Numbered from the stretch's first letter, positions 44,801-54,471 are shown. The stretch is DNA of 64,000 nucleotides from JAFDZW01 sp964404255 (GCA_964404255.1 CAYOJJ010000005.1:1-64000), one strand, 5' to 3'. Translations and numbers: made by a program. Notes: generated by a model from the letters alone, not told the origin.

Positions 44801-44804
44801 TCGT

Positions 44805-45467
44805 ATGAGCCGCCTTCACTCCTCACTATCTGTAAGCAACGATGCAATGCTTATGAAGCAGGTCATTGCTCATAACAGTGCCGCTTTGGAAACGCTGTAC
44901 AGGAAATATAACCATAAAATATTTGCTGCAGTATTAAGCATTGTCCGAAACGAGGAAGATGCCAGGGAAATCACTCAGGATGTATTCATTCAGGTATGGC
45001 AGAAGGCGGCTCAATTCTCCGATACGAAAGGTACATTCGCACAATGGATCTATGTCGTAGCCAGAAATAAAGCTTATAATCATCTCCGCTTCTTCGCTAC
45101 AAGGGCCAAAGACCGGGAGGATTATTATTCCGATGAAGAGTTCGAGACCTTATACGGTGATGATACCATCAGCTCCAGAACTCCTCTTGATGTAATGATC
45201 GAGGGCGAAACGGCCGCCCAGGTTCATCAATTGATCGAGAAACTCCCCGCGGTACAACGGTTGGTCATTATCGCGAGCTACCTGAAGGGATATTCCCAGC
45301 ATGAAATTTCAGATCATTATAACATTCCTATCGGTACGGTAAAGACCTGGGCCCGCAAAGGAATGTCGATCTTACGAACACTATCACACGCCGAAGATAA
45401 ACCGGCCATTCGGGTTCCAAAAGCTATGGCCGCTGCTTCTCTCCGGATACCACTCAGTCATAATTAA
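44805..45467 (+). CDS. ECF-type RNA polymerase sigma factor
   Basis: 220 residues. Region 2 (LETLYRKYNHKIFAAVLSIV, then EITQDVFIQVWQKA) binds core polymerase and the -10 element; region 4 (LPAVQRLVIIASYLKGYSQHEI, then IPIGTVKTWARKGM) reads the -35. The arrangement resembles SigK-type group 4 factors. There is no anti-sigma gene next to it. The following gene is a small heat shock protein 14 bases away, so a stress role is likely. Confidence 0.92.
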   Translation: MSRLHSSLSVSNDAMLMKQVIAHNSAALETLYRKYNHKIFAAVLSIVRNEEDAREITQDVFIQVWQKAAQFSDTKGTFAQWIYVVARNKAYNHLRFFATRAKDREDYYSDEEFETLYGDDTISSRTPLDVMIEGETAAQVHQLIEKLPAVQRLVIIASYLKGYSQHEISDHYNIPIGTVKTWARKGMSILRTLSHAEDKPAIRVPKAMAAASLRIPLSHN

Positions 45468-45481
45468 GAAAGGATACTACT

Positions 45482-45937
45482 ATGTCACTCGTAAAATACG
45501 ATCCCTGGCGTTCATTGGAGAATGTCGAAACCCAAATGCAACGATTCTTTGACAGCTTCAAGAATGGATGGCTCCCGGAAACGAGCTTCAAGCTTGATAG
45601 CTATATGCCGAAGGTCGATACTTCTGAAGACGATAAGAGCATTTATTTCACGGCCGAACTTCCGGGCCTTACGAAGGACGATGTGAAGATCACCTTAAGC
45701 GAAGGCCTGCTCACCATCTCCGGCAAGAAAGAACGCAAGGAAGAAAAGAAAGAAAAGAACTACCATCGCGTAGAACGCTCCTTCGGTGAATTCACCCGAC
45801 AGTTCGAATTACCGAAAGAATATGATGAAAAGAAGATCATTGCTAATTTCAAGGATGGCATCTTGGAAGTGGTCATCCCCAAGAATGAAGTAGCAAAGCC
45901 AAAAGAAGAGACGGTTATACCGATCCAGGCAAAATAA
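45482..45937 (+). CDS. Small heat shock protein Hsp20/alpha-crystallin
   Basis: 151 residues. The alpha-crystallin domain spans about residues 42-140, with ELPGLTKDDVKITLSEGLLTI and FKDGILEVVIPKNE, and the N-terminal arm begins MSLVKYDPWRSLENVETQM, typical of the IbpA/Hsp20 family. A C-terminal I-P-I element (VIPIQAK) is the usual oligomer contact. It holds unfolded proteins for refolding in the cytoplasm. A purine-rich AAAGGA precedes the ATG. Confidence 0.95.
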   Translation: MSLVKYDPWRSLENVETQMQRFFDSFKNGWLPETSFKLDSYMPKVDTSEDDKSIYFTAELPGLTKDDVKITLSEGLLTISGKKERKEEKKEKNYHRVERSFGEFTRQFELPKEYDEKKIIANFKDGILEVVIPKNEVAKPKEETVIPIQAK

Positions 45938-45974
45938 AGGAACAGACGCACCGAGGGGAGGAAAGGAACGAACA

Positions 45975-46631
45975 ATGAAGTCGAATTTCCAAATACAAAA
46001 AGATGTCCTTGAAGAATTGCATTGGACACCGACGCTCAATGCAAGCCAGATCGGGGTCACTGTTGAAAATGGAATAGTAACGCTCCGTGGTTCAGTGGAT
46101 AGCTATTCGAAGAAGAAGATCGCCGAACATGCTGTTCAACGGGTGGGGGGCGTAAAAGCTATTGCCGATGAATTGCTGGTTCAATTCGATCACGCGGGCG
46201 ATGCATCAAGCGATTCCGAAATTGCAGCGGAAATTGCAACGGCATTAAAAACGAATATCATCATTCCACCGGGCCATGTAAAGGCTGTTGTCGATCATGG
46301 GCGGGTGAATCTTGAGGGTGAAGTGCAATGGCACTATCAGCAAGAGGCTGCAAAAGAATGCATCGAAACGCTTCGTGGTATCCGCTCAATTAATAACCAT
46401 ATCAAGATCAACCCTAAAGTGAATAAGATCGTGGATAAGGTGGCAGTTGAAAATGCTCTCGATCGTAATTCACTGGTCGATAATGATCATATTCGGGTAG
46501 AAACGAACGACCATAAAGTGATTCTCAAGGGTACCGTCAAGACATGGTTTCAAAAGAGTGAAGCCGAACGTGTTGCCTGGGCTGCCCCCGGCGTCAGATC
46601 GGTCGAAAACGATCTGGTAGTAGTTTACTAA
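45975..46631 (+). CDS. BON-domain protein (OsmY-like), three BON domains
   Basis: 218 residues made of three consecutive BON domains (about 5-75, 78-145 and 148-218), each with a GxVxLxGxV-type core: GIVTLRGSVD, GRVNLEGEVQW and HKVILKGTVKT. No signal peptide is visible. BON domains bind phospholipid or envelope components; relatives are induced by osmotic and other stress. AAAGGA lies before the ATG. It probably shares a transcript with Hsp20 38 bases upstream. Confidence 0.88.
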   Translation: MKSNFQIQKDVLEELHWTPTLNASQIGVTVENGIVTLRGSVDSYSKKKIAEHAVQRVGGVKAIADELLVQFDHAGDASSDSEIAAEIATALKTNIIIPPGHVKAVVDHGRVNLEGEVQWHYQQEAAKECIETLRGIRSINNHIKINPKVNKIVDKVAVENALDRNSLVDNDHIRVETNDHKVILKGTVKTWFQKSEAERVAWAAPGVRSVENDLVVVY

Positions 46632-46710
46632 GTTGCTATTAGCTATGCCTAACGGAAACTGGTATATTATGAACTCACAGAATATACTGCTAATAAACTA
46701 ACGAACCGAT

Positions 46711-46734
46711 GGCCCCTGTATTATAGCAGGGGCC
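46711..46734. terminator. Hairpin, possible terminator
   Basis: GGCCCCTG and CAGGGGCC form a perfect eight-pair stem with an eight-base loop, but no T-run follows on the plus strand. It separates the BON gene from the next small gene. Confidence 0.4.
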
Positions 46735-46757
46735 GCTTTACCAAACCAGGAGTGAGT

Positions 46758-46937
46758 ATGAGCTACTGTATCGTAAAATCCAAATCCATTCCTCAACGGA
46801 CCCTCCAGCAGTTGTTGGCGAAACATCATAAGAGAACGGCTCAACGTCAGCAGCAGGAATATTTTAAAAAGATAATACATTCATCGGCGTTGGATACATT
46901 ATCCAGCTCCGCTGCTTCAATGCTTAAAGCTTTTTAA
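46758..46937 (+). CDS. Small basic protein of unknown function
   Basis: 59 residues (MSYCIVKSKSIPQRTLQQLL...), rich in Lys, Gln, His and Ser, with a central basic stretch AKHHKRTAQRQQQ. AGGAG lies five bases before the ATG, which supports real translation; an in-frame GTG at 46752 overlaps that signal. No motif is recognised. It ends seven bases before the lipoprotein gene, so it is probably in the same transcript. Confidence 0.55.
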   Translation: MSYCIVKSKSIPQRTLQQLLAKHHKRTAQRQQQEYFKKIIHSSALDTLSSSAASMLKAF

Positions 46938-46944
46938 TGCCGGT

Positions 46945-48030
46945 ATGAAATCTATACTACTGTCTTTTCTTACTTCAATCGTACTGTTCGGTTGCGTGGC
47001 AACGGAAAAAGAGATGCCTGCTCCGCAAGTCCCCATTACTATGCAGGTATTTTACGATGAACTCAGTCCCTATGGTAAATGGGTAAGTCATCCTACGTAT
47101 GGGTACGTCTGGTATCCTATGGACGATCCCGATACCTTTCTTCCTTATGGCACCAATGGTCATTGGGTATGGACAGAATATGGCTGGACATGGGTTTCCG
47201 AGTATAGATGGGGTTGGGCTCCCTTCCATTATGGAAGATGGGATTACGATCCGCTCTATGGATGGTTTTGGATTCCCGATGTTGTCTGGGGGCCGGCATG
47301 GGTTGTCTGGTGTACGAGTGGGGATTACTATGGCTGGGCGCCGATGGGGCCGCGGGTTGGTATCAGTATTGTTATTGCCGGACGATGGATGCCGCCGGCA
47401 CCCTGGTGGGTATTTGTTCATCACCGGCACATGGGACATCCCCATATCAGAGATTACTATGAACGCCGCGAGCGCTATGGCAGAATTATCGGGGAATCGC
47501 GAGTTATCACCAATACTCATGACGATCGCGGCCGGGGGATAACCAATTTATCCGGTCCGGATAGAACGGAAGTCGAAAAACAGAGTGGACGTAGCGTACG
47601 GCCGCTCCCCATTACAGAGCGAACCTCACCCGGACAATCGGAAGATGATAAATCGGTAGGATTTTATCGGCCGGTTATCCAACAGGTACCGGATCGCCAG
47701 CCAAAGCCGCAGCGGGTTGAGGATACGAAAAATCTTCGCTCGGTACCTCCAACTCCCCGGGAGTCGGAGCCTTGGAAAGGACCACAGCGCGATAGCAAGA
47801 CCCGACCGAACCCCGACATCCATCCGCAGCCAACGCCGAGGCAGGAGCCTAAGGTAGAACCGGCGCGGCCACAAAAACCTTCTACACCCGATACTAAGAC
47901 ATCCGTACCACGATCACCGCAACCAAAGGCCGTACCGAAGCCAAAGGATAGCCAACAGCCGGCTCAGCCAGAGCCGAGGAAGAATACCCCTTCGAGCGAC
48001 GGACAAAAAAGATCATCCGGAAATAAATAA
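46945..48030 (+). CDS. Lipoprotein with Trp/Tyr-rich YXXX repeats (DUF6600-like) and Pro-rich tail
   Basis: 361 residues. Signal peptide ends in lipobox LFGC with Cys17. Residues about 35-160 are dense in Trp, Tyr and Gly (YGWTWVSEYRWGWAPFHYGR, YYGWAPMGP), the pattern of DUF6600-type proteins found in Bacteroidota and Proteobacteria envelopes. From about residue 190 a long Pro/Lys/Gln-rich disordered tail follows. Function unknown; it is probably anchored in the outer membrane facing the periplasm. It belongs to the stress-type block. Confidence 0.82.
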   Translation: MKSILLSFLTSIVLFGCVATEKEMPAPQVPITMQVFYDELSPYGKWVSHPTYGYVWYPMDDPDTFLPYGTNGHWVWTEYGWTWVSEYRWGWAPFHYGRWDYDPLYGWFWIPDVVWGPAWVVWCTSGDYYGWAPMGPRVGISIVIAGRWMPPAPWWVFVHHRHMGHPHIRDYYERRERYGRIIGESRVITNTHDDRGRGITNLSGPDRTEVEKQSGRSVRPLPITERTSPGQSEDDKSVGFYRPVIQQVPDRQPKPQRVEDTKNLRSVPPTPRESEPWKGPQRDSKTRPNPDIHPQPTPRQEPKVEPARPQKPSTPDTKTSVPRSPQPKAVPKPKDSQQPAQPEPRKNTPSSDGQKRSSGNK

Positions 48031-48043
48031 CCACTATACGATT

Positions 48044-48331
48044 ATGCCGACCTTTTCCTTAAACCATTCTGCCGAAACGTTTCGCGAGTTACTCGCTGAT
48101 TCGGACGAAAATACAAAAGCGATGGCCTTCGCACTGGAATCCTTTGTCGATTCGGTGCTTGATGACGACCATCATACTATGTTCAAAGCCTGGAAAGAAT
48201 TTCATTCCGCTATTGAAGAGAGGATTGAAAAGCGAGTCCAGCTTGAAATAACAAAGCTCTTGAGCGGTAAACAGCTCGATGCTCAATTGCGGGAATATCT
48301 TTATAAAGAAAGTGAAGGAGTAAAAGAATAA
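48044..48331 (+). CDS. Small acidic helical protein of unknown function
   Basis: 95 residues, acidic, with no signal peptide. The pattern (ESFVDSVLDDDHHTMFKAWKEF, then IEERIEKRVQLEITKLL) predicts mostly helix, perhaps a dimer. Its stop codon overlaps the start of the next gene at the same base (48331), so the two are translationally coupled. No family recognised. Confidence 0.7.
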   Translation: MPTFSLNHSAETFRELLADSDENTKAMAFALESFVDSVLDDDHHTMFKAWKEFHSAIEERIEKRVQLEITKLLSGKQLDAQLREYLYKESEGVKE

Positions 48332-48783
48332 TGAAACATTCTCATCTGATCATAACCGCCAATCTTGGCACCTTAAAAGCTTATCGTATCCTGGAATCTT
48401 CGGTTGCCCACCGTCGGGAAGCTGAATTGGTGAAAGATGTCGAATATCATTCGGCCCATCAGAAACTTTCCGAAATGGTATCGGATCGGGCCGGACGCTT
48501 CAGGGGCTCCGGAGTTGCCAGTGCGCCGAATCGTTCATTCCCTGAGGATCACCATTTGAAAACGGAGATTAAAGAGGATGTTATCCGGCAAATTGCCCAT
48601 GATATTAATTCGATCGTTGCCCATTCCGAGGATGAGCATATTTACCTGGCTCTTCCGCAAGTAATAGCAAAAGATGTCAACCGGCATCTGGAGCATCAGG
48701 CGGTATCCCGCATTGCGAAGGAGCATGCCGGTGATATTGTCAAAGAACCGATAGAGAAAATCCGCACGATCTTTTCTGTTTAA
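48331..48783 (+). CDS. Host-attachment-like protein (PF10116 type)
   Basis: 150 residues. The N-terminal LIITANLGTLKAYRI strand, MVSDRAGRFRGSG and the final EHAGDIVKEPIEKIRTI match the layout of the so-called host attachment family, first linked to plant attachment in Agrobacterium but widespread in free-living bacteria, where it resembles an eRF1/peptide-release-like fold. The name therefore should not be taken as function. It is coupled to the preceding 95-residue gene. Confidence 0.75.
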   Translation: MKHSHLIITANLGTLKAYRILESSVAHRREAELVKDVEYHSAHQKLSEMVSDRAGRFRGSGVASAPNRSFPEDHHLKTEIKEDVIRQIAHDINSIVAHSEDEHIYLALPQVIAKDVNRHLEHQAVSRIAKEHAGDIVKEPIEKIRTIFSV

Positions 48784-48816
48784 TAACTATCTACTATATA
48801 CCATCAAGGAGCCACG

Positions 48817-49485
48817 ATGAAAACCTTTAGTATTATTACCAGTCTCTTTCTTGCATTCGTCTTATATTCCTGCAGCGAAAGTGCAACGGAAGGACCGAAT
48901 GAATTAGGAGGAGATTCCAATATTCCGATCAATACCATTGGTAACAACTTCGGTACCAGTATAACGCTCGGAGGCACGTATCTGAATATCCACGATACGA
49001 TGTATGTTGAGAAAAATGAAGGCGGCTTTGTTACTTATAAAGTATGGGCTGACCTTTCAGGCTATCCGGCCCTCAGAGCTATTCTCCCCCCGGCAAGGCT
49101 CGATAGCGCGGGAAATCTTAACACAGAGATCCATTTGAAGGTAACTTCGGAAGGAATTCAGGACTACCGTCTTGCCGATTCGGATTTCTCAAAACCGTTT
49201 ACAATCGTGAAATACGATTGCAAAGTAGGCGACTCGTATCAGTTCACCCCGAAAGGTGGCGCAACGGTTACCAGAACGGTAACTCAGAAATCGACGACCG
49301 ATGATTTTTCGTATGGATTTCTTCTCATCAAGACGAATACGACAGAGGAAGAACCGGTAAGCGATCTGCCGACCGTCAAGAAGATAAAGTATATTACAAA
49401 CCATAAGTTCGGTCTGGTGCAGATCGTTGCGGTACTGACCGATAATACCGAACTGCGCATTACCCTCTTCCCCAATTTATATTAA
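48817..49485 (+). CDS. Lipoprotein of unknown function
   Basis: 222 residues. Signal peptide and lipobox LYSC with Cys19, then a Ser/Gly-rich linker and a soluble domain rich in beta strands (TYLNIHDTMYVEKNEGG, TVTRTVTQKSTTDDF). No family recognised. A GGAG element lies before the ATG. It is probably on the periplasmic face of the outer membrane. Confidence 0.75.
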   Translation: MKTFSIITSLFLAFVLYSCSESATEGPNELGGDSNIPINTIGNNFGTSITLGGTYLNIHDTMYVEKNEGGFVTYKVWADLSGYPALRAILPPARLDSAGNLNTEIHLKVTSEGIQDYRLADSDFSKPFTIVKYDCKVGDSYQFTPKGGATVTRTVTQKSTTDDFSYGFLLIKTNTTEEEPVSDLPTVKKIKYITNHKFGLVQIVAVLTDNTELRITLFPNLY

Positions 49486-49543
49486 TATTTTTCCGCAAGG
49501 GAAACCGGGCGGGGCATACTGTCATACTAATCGATGATTGACT

Positions 49544-51937
49544 ATGGCTGCATCACCTTATAGTATTCCGTTCACCAATATAACAGTAACAGACATCCCA
49601 TTGGTGGGTGGAAAAAATGCCTCGCTCGGAGAAATGATGCGAACGCTGTCAGGGGATGGGATTCTCATCCCCGACGGCTTCGCTACTACCTCGGATGCCT
49701 ACCGTCTGTTTCTTAGTCGCAATGATCTTGAAAAAAAACTTACCGCCTGCCTTGCGGCACTCGATACTACAACCTTCTCGAATCTCGATGAGGTAGCCCG
49801 CCACGCAAAAGAGCTGATCATGAGCGGCGAAATGCCGGATGAAATAACCGATAGTATTGTGGCGGCTTATAATGATCTGTGCACGCGCTCCGGCAGGGAA
49901 GTAGAGGTGGCCGTACGCAGCAGCGCGACCGCCGAAGACCTGCCGACAGCAAGTTTTGCGGGCCAACACGAATCGTATCTGAACCGGCAAGGCGCCGAAG
50001 ATATTGTCTATGCCGTCCAGCAATGTTATGCTTCGCTTTTTGGAGCCAGGGCTATAAAATACCGCTTAGACAATGGCTTCGAACACCTGAAAGTGGCGCT
50101 TTCGGCGGGAGTGCAGCGGATGGTCCGTTCGGACAAAGCAAGTTCGGGTATTGCCTTTACGCTCGATCCCGAGTCGGGATTTCGCGATGTCGTTGTCATC
50201 ACCGCATCCTATGGGCTGGGCGAGAATATTGTCCAGGGGTTGGTTAATCCGGATGAATACCTCGTCTTTAAGACGACGCTTAAACAAGGTAAGCAGGCCA
50301 TTATTTCCAAGCAGCTTGGTACGAAAGGGAAAACCCTTATTTATGGATCGGCAGGAGATAAACAGCCGACTGTAAATACCGATACCTCCGATGAACTTCG
50401 AATTAAGTGGGCTATCACCGATGAGGAGATCGAACGCCTCGCACAATGGTCGCTCAAGATCGAAGAGCATTATAAGATGCCAATGGATATCGAATGGGCG
50501 AAAGACGGGTTGAGCGGCGAGATCTTTATCGTTCAGGCGCGGCCGGAGACCGTCCATTCGGAAAAAGACCCCTATCTTAGAAAAGAATATTCCGTTGTTA
50601 AACATGGAGAGGTCTTATGTAATGGCAATGCTGTAGGCACCGGCATTACCTCCGGAGTTGCACGGATTATTCTTTCACCGGCTCAGGCCGATAAGCTGCA
50701 GCCCGGCGAAGTATTAGTTACTTCCAGTACAAATCCGGATTGGGATCCGATCCTGAAGAAAGCTTCGGCGATCGTTACCGATAAAGGCGGCCGGACGAGT
50801 CATGCCGCTATCGTTGCACGAGAAGTCGGCGCTGTGGCTGTTGTCGGGGCGGGGAATGCTACGACTACGATCCACGATGGAGATATTATAACGGTGTCTT
50901 GCAGTGAGGGAGCTACCGGTCATGTCTATAGCGGAAAAGCAGAATGGAAAGAGAAAAGCATCGATCTCAAAGAGATCGAGCGGCCGAAGACAAAAGCGAT
51001 GATGATCCTTGGCGATCCGGATAAAGCCTTCGATTTATCGTTCTATCCGAACGATGGTATCGGCCTTATGCGCCTGGAATTTATTATTAATACTGCCATT
51101 CGCATTCATCCGATGGCACTCGTGAAATACGATGAGCTCACCGATGAAAAAGTTAAAGCACAGATCGATACGCTTACGGCCGGATTTGCAACAAAGGAAG
51201 ACTACTTTATTACAAAGCTTTCCGAAGCCGTAGCTACGATTGCAGCGGCATTTTACCCGAAAGATGTGATCGTTCGCATGAGCGATTTTAAGACGAACGA
51301 ATATGCCAATCTTATCGGCGGCAGCCCATTCGAACCGAAAGAAGAAAACCCCATGCTTGGTTTCCGGGGAGCTTCGAGATATTACAACGATCGCTATCGC
51401 GAAGGGTTTCGTCTCGAATGCCTTGCCATGAAGCGGGTTCGTGAAGAGATGGGGCTTACGAACGTTAAACTGATGATACCATTCTGTCGTACAGTTGATG
51501 AAGGGAAGAAGGTCGTACAACTGATGCATAGTTATGGGCTCGTTCGGGGCCGCGATGGGTTAGAGATCTATGTAATGGCAGAGATCCCGAGTAATGTGAT
51601 CCTTGCGAAAGAATTTTCCGAAGTCTTCGATGGGTTCTCGATCGGCTCGAACGATCTTACCCAGCTTACGCTGGGGCTCGATAGAGATTCTTCTATCATC
51701 AGCGGCCTCTTCGATGAAAATAATGCTGCGGTGAAGCACCTGATCGCTTCGGTTATAGCTGCAGCAAAAACGAACCATAGAAAAATAGGTCTTTGCGGAC
51801 AAGCGCCGAGCGATTATCCTGCGTTTGCCGCTTTTCTGGTCAATTGTGGTATCGATAGCATCTCATTCAACCCCGATGCCTTACTGAGCGGTATGCAAAA
51901 TATGGTTCAGGCAGAAAAGCACCTTGCTAATTTTTAA
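49544..51937 (+). CDS. ppsA: Phosphoenolpyruvate synthase
   Basis: 797 residues, starting at the ATG at 49544 (MAASPYSIPF). An N-terminal ATP-grasp domain (VGGKNASLGEM, then SATAEDLPTASFAGQHESYL) is followed by the phosphohistidine domain with His420 in GGRTSHAAIVAREVG and the PEP/pyruvate-binding TIM barrel with GSNDLTQLTLG and CGQAPSDYP. The enzyme makes PEP from pyruvate and ATP for gluconeogenesis. Length and motifs fit PpsA rather than the longer pyruvate phosphate dikinase. Confidence 0.95.
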   Translation: MAASPYSIPFTNITVTDIPLVGGKNASLGEMMRTLSGDGILIPDGFATTSDAYRLFLSRNDLEKKLTACLAALDTTTFSNLDEVARHAKELIMSGEMPDEITDSIVAAYNDLCTRSGREVEVAVRSSATAEDLPTASFAGQHESYLNRQGAEDIVYAVQQCYASLFGARAIKYRLDNGFEHLKVALSAGVQRMVRSDKASSGIAFTLDPESGFRDVVVITASYGLGENIVQGLVNPDEYLVFKTTLKQGKQAIISKQLGTKGKTLIYGSAGDKQPTVNTDTSDELRIKWAITDEEIERLAQWSLKIEEHYKMPMDIEWAKDGLSGEIFIVQARPETVHSEKDPYLRKEYSVVKHGEVLCNGNAVGTGITSGVARIILSPAQADKLQPGEVLVTSSTNPDWDPILKKASAIVTDKGGRTSHAAIVAREVGAVAVVGAGNATTTIHDGDIITVSCSEGATGHVYSGKAEWKEKSIDLKEIERPKTKAMMILGDPDKAFDLSFYPNDGIGLMRLEFIINTAIRIHPMALVKYDELTDEKVKAQIDTLTAGFATKEDYFITKLSEAVATIAAAFYPKDVIVRMSDFKTNEYANLIGGSPFEPKEENPMLGFRGASRYYNDRYREGFRLECLAMKRVREEMGLTNVKLMIPFCRTVDEGKKVVQLMHSYGLVRGRDGLEIYVMAEIPSNVILAKEFSEVFDGFSIGSNDLTQLTLGLDRDSSIISGLFDENNAAVKHLIASVIAAAKTNHRKIGLCGQAPSDYPAFAAFLVNCGIDSISFNPDALLSGMQNMVQAEKHLANF

Positions 51938-51955
51938 TAATCCAAAAATAAATCT

Positions 51956-52723
51956 ATGAACAGAGTTAAAGGAAAAGTAGCGGTGGTCACCGGTGGATCG
52001 CTTGGTATTGGCCGCGCTGCCTGCATACGCTTAGCCGAAGAAGGAGCAAAAGTTGCTATTCTCGATGTCTTGGATACAGAAGGAAAGCAGCTTGCCAGTG
52101 ACATTCAGGCGGAAGGCAGTACCGCTAAGTACTGGCATCTTGATGTCTCGGATGAAACAGCGGTGAAAAAGTGTATCGATGAGATCGCCGCAACCTGGGG
52201 CACAATAGATATTATGGTCAATAATGCCGGTATCAGCGGCAGCGCTAAACTGACTCATGAAGTTAGTGAAAAGGAATGGGATGCCCTTATGGCAGTAAAT
52301 GTCAAAGGACCGCTATTTTGCACGAAACATTCATTGCCATACATGATAAAACAAAAGCACGGGAGTATTATAAATCTATCTTCGATCTATGGCCTTATCG
52401 GCGCGCCGGATGCCCCTGCTTACCATGCTTCGAAAGGCGCTCTGCGATTAATGACTAAAACCGATGCGAATATCTATGCGCCATATAATATTCGTGTCAA
52501 TTCCATTCATCCCGGATTTATTTCTACCCCTATGGTGGAAAATTATTTGAAGACCTTGCCGGATCCCAATGCGGCCAAAGCAGGTCTTGCCTCATTACAT
52601 CCGCTCGGACACATGGGCGAAGCCGATGATATTGCCTGGGGTATCGTCTATCTTGCCAGCGATGAATCGAAGTTTGTTACCGGTTCGGAGCTTGTAATCG
52701 ATGGCGGGTATACTTCACGATGA
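51956..52723 (+). CDS. Short-chain dehydrogenase/reductase (SDR)
   Basis: 255 residues, classical SDR. Nucleotide binding TGGSLGIGRAA, the NNAG motif, catalytic Ser in NLSSIYG and YHASK with Tyr and Lys are all present. The C-terminal GSELVIDGGYTSR is typical of the 3-alpha/20-beta type. Oxidoreductase substrate unknown (sugar, steroid-like or acyl substrates are all possible). It follows ppsA by 18 bases. Confidence 0.88.
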   Translation: MNRVKGKVAVVTGGSLGIGRAACIRLAEEGAKVAILDVLDTEGKQLASDIQAEGSTAKYWHLDVSDETAVKKCIDEIAATWGTIDIMVNNAGISGSAKLTHEVSEKEWDALMAVNVKGPLFCTKHSLPYMIKQKHGSIINLSSIYGLIGAPDAPAYHASKGALRLMTKTDANIYAPYNIRVNSIHPGFISTPMVENYLKTLPDPNAAKAGLASLHPLGHMGEADDIAWGIVYLASDESKFVTGSELVIDGGYTSR

Positions 52724-52841
52724 TTACGATCTTATCTGAAAAAAACTTTACCATCTATAGTTAATTTCTTTTCCAAAAAGTGAGAAGAAAGTATCAATAA
52801 TAGCTTGTTTTACGCCTTTTTTCCTGCGGCATAATTATTGA

Positions 52842-52873
52842 CATAAGCAGTGGGAAATTAACCACTGCTTATG
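52842..52873 (+). promoter_or_regulatory. Perfect inverted repeat covering the start codon of the propeller gene
   Basis: CATAAGCAGTGG (52842-52853) and CCACTGCTTATG (52862-52873) form a perfect 12-pair hairpin with an eight-base loop; the last three bases of the second arm are the ATG of the gene at 52871. In RNA it would bury the start codon. As DNA it could be an operator. A GG-N10-GA element (52828-52841) lies just upstream. Confidence 0.55.
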
Positions 52874-54445
52874 AAAAAAATATTATTGATACTTGGTGCA
52901 ATAGCACTTGTAGCATCGGCAACCGGGGCACAGGCTCAGGAAGGTCTCTGGAAAACATACTCAAGAGCTAATTCGGGTCTTTTAGGTGATTCGATCGTAG
53001 CTATCGGCTTCGATGGCAACGATTCCCTGTGGCTCGCCGCCTGGCAAGGAACGGCAAAACAAAGCGGGACCGGTTGGAGACTGTATAATACGAAGACTGA
53101 TATTCCCTCCAATGATATTGCCGATATTGTCTATACCAATAACATTCTTTGGTTTGGACATGGAACAGGAATCTCTGCCTTCGATGGTACTACCTGGACT
53201 ACTTACACTGTAGCAAACTCTGGCCTTGTTAATGCTCCGATCGTGGATTTGGCAGCTGATGGGGATGCCGATCTATGGATAGCAACTCAACGGGGCCTGG
53301 GTCGTTTCACCCATGATAAAGTATGGAGCAGCTATAAGCATGAGACGGTACCGGCCATTCCTTATAATGGTATTCAGTCTTTAGCCGTCGATGCTTCTAA
53401 TTCGGTCTGGATGTCATTCATTTCAACGGCCGGTCTGGTAGTCTTTCCTGCCGGAAATTCCGCTGAAGCAAAGTATATTAAGCAGGACTCTATCCCTGGT
53501 TTTCCGAAAGGCGCTGTCTATATAAAATGCCTCGCTGTCGATGAAAGTGGTAACCTTTGGGCCGGTACGGGAAGGAATGGTATTGTTCGTATAAATGCCA
53601 GCGGCGCGACTGTATTCTCAAAGCAAACTACTTCCGGAATTCCGAACGATACGATCAATAGTATTGCCGTTGATCATTGTGGTAATGTTTGGGTTGCGAC
53701 AGAAAATGGTGCTGCCATGTTTGACGGAACGACGTGGTATAAATTTATAGCCGGCACCGGCCAATTAGAGAATAATTTTGTCTATACCATCGAAGTTGAT
53801 GGTGCCGGTCATGTATGGTTCGGGACCAAGGGTGGTATTACCGAATTCAAACCTCTTCCTAATAAGCCAACGCTATTGCTTCCGGCTATGCAATCGGTAG
53901 TAACGGCCGATAGTGTCTATTGTAAATGGAATTGGGACTGCCCTAATATTCTCCAATATTGGTTTGAGATAGCCGATAATCCGGATTTTACCAATTCGAC
54001 TATCGATACCTTAAGTCCCTCGTTGCTATTGCAGGCTACTGCCTTGGCTAGTAGCCTGAAGAACAACACTACCTATTACTGGAGAATAAAGGCTATGAAC
54101 GATGCCGGGTGGAGTGTCTTTAGCGATACCTGGAATTTCTCGGTCGATATTTCTTCGGGTGTTGGTATGAGGATGGAACCTCGCTGTACCATGGATCAGA
54201 ATTTCCCGAATCCCTGCAACAGTTCGACGACCGTTCGTTTTATGGTGCCGCGTCATGAGCATATTTCACTTGCTATTTATGATGTGCTCGGTCGTCATTG
54301 TGCCTCGGTACTGGAAGGAGTCGTTGATCCGGGACTGTATACGTTGCCGCTCGATCTTACAGTACTGCCTCAAAGCGGATTATATATCTATACTCTTACT
54401 GCCGGAGATGAAATACTGCGCAGAACAATGCAGGTCGTTCATTGA
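52871..54445 (+). CDS. Secreted two-component-regulator-type beta-propeller protein with T9SS sorting domain
   Basis: 524 residues with a signal peptide (MKKILLILGAIALVASATGA). Repeated segments such as NILWFGHGTGISAFDGTTW, DLWIATQRGLGRF, NVWVATENGAAMFDGTTW and HVWFGTKGGITEF are the blades of a propeller (Reg_prop type). A fibronectin-like domain (about 330-420) and a T9SS sorting domain (QNFPNPCNSSTTVRF to the end) follow. It is exported to the surface, probably as a binding protein. No Shine-Dalgarno is visible because the start lies in the arm of a hairpin. Confidence 0.85.
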   Translation: MKKILLILGAIALVASATGAQAQEGLWKTYSRANSGLLGDSIVAIGFDGNDSLWLAAWQGTAKQSGTGWRLYNTKTDIPSNDIADIVYTNNILWFGHGTGISAFDGTTWTTYTVANSGLVNAPIVDLAADGDADLWIATQRGLGRFTHDKVWSSYKHETVPAIPYNGIQSLAVDASNSVWMSFISTAGLVVFPAGNSAEAKYIKQDSIPGFPKGAVYIKCLAVDESGNLWAGTGRNGIVRINASGATVFSKQTTSGIPNDTINSIAVDHCGNVWVATENGAAMFDGTTWYKFIAGTGQLENNFVYTIEVDGAGHVWFGTKGGITEFKPLPNKPTLLLPAMQSVVTADSVYCKWNWDCPNILQYWFEIADNPDFTNSTIDTLSPSLLLQATALASSLKNNTTYYWRIKAMNDAGWSVFSDTWNFSVDISSGVGMRMEPRCTMDQNFPNPCNSSTTVRFMVPRHEHISLAIYDVLGRHCASVLEGVVDPGLYTLPLDLTVLPQSGLYIYTLTAGDEILRRTMQVVH

Positions 54446-54471
54446 CCGACCTATACTCTACATTATAAAAC

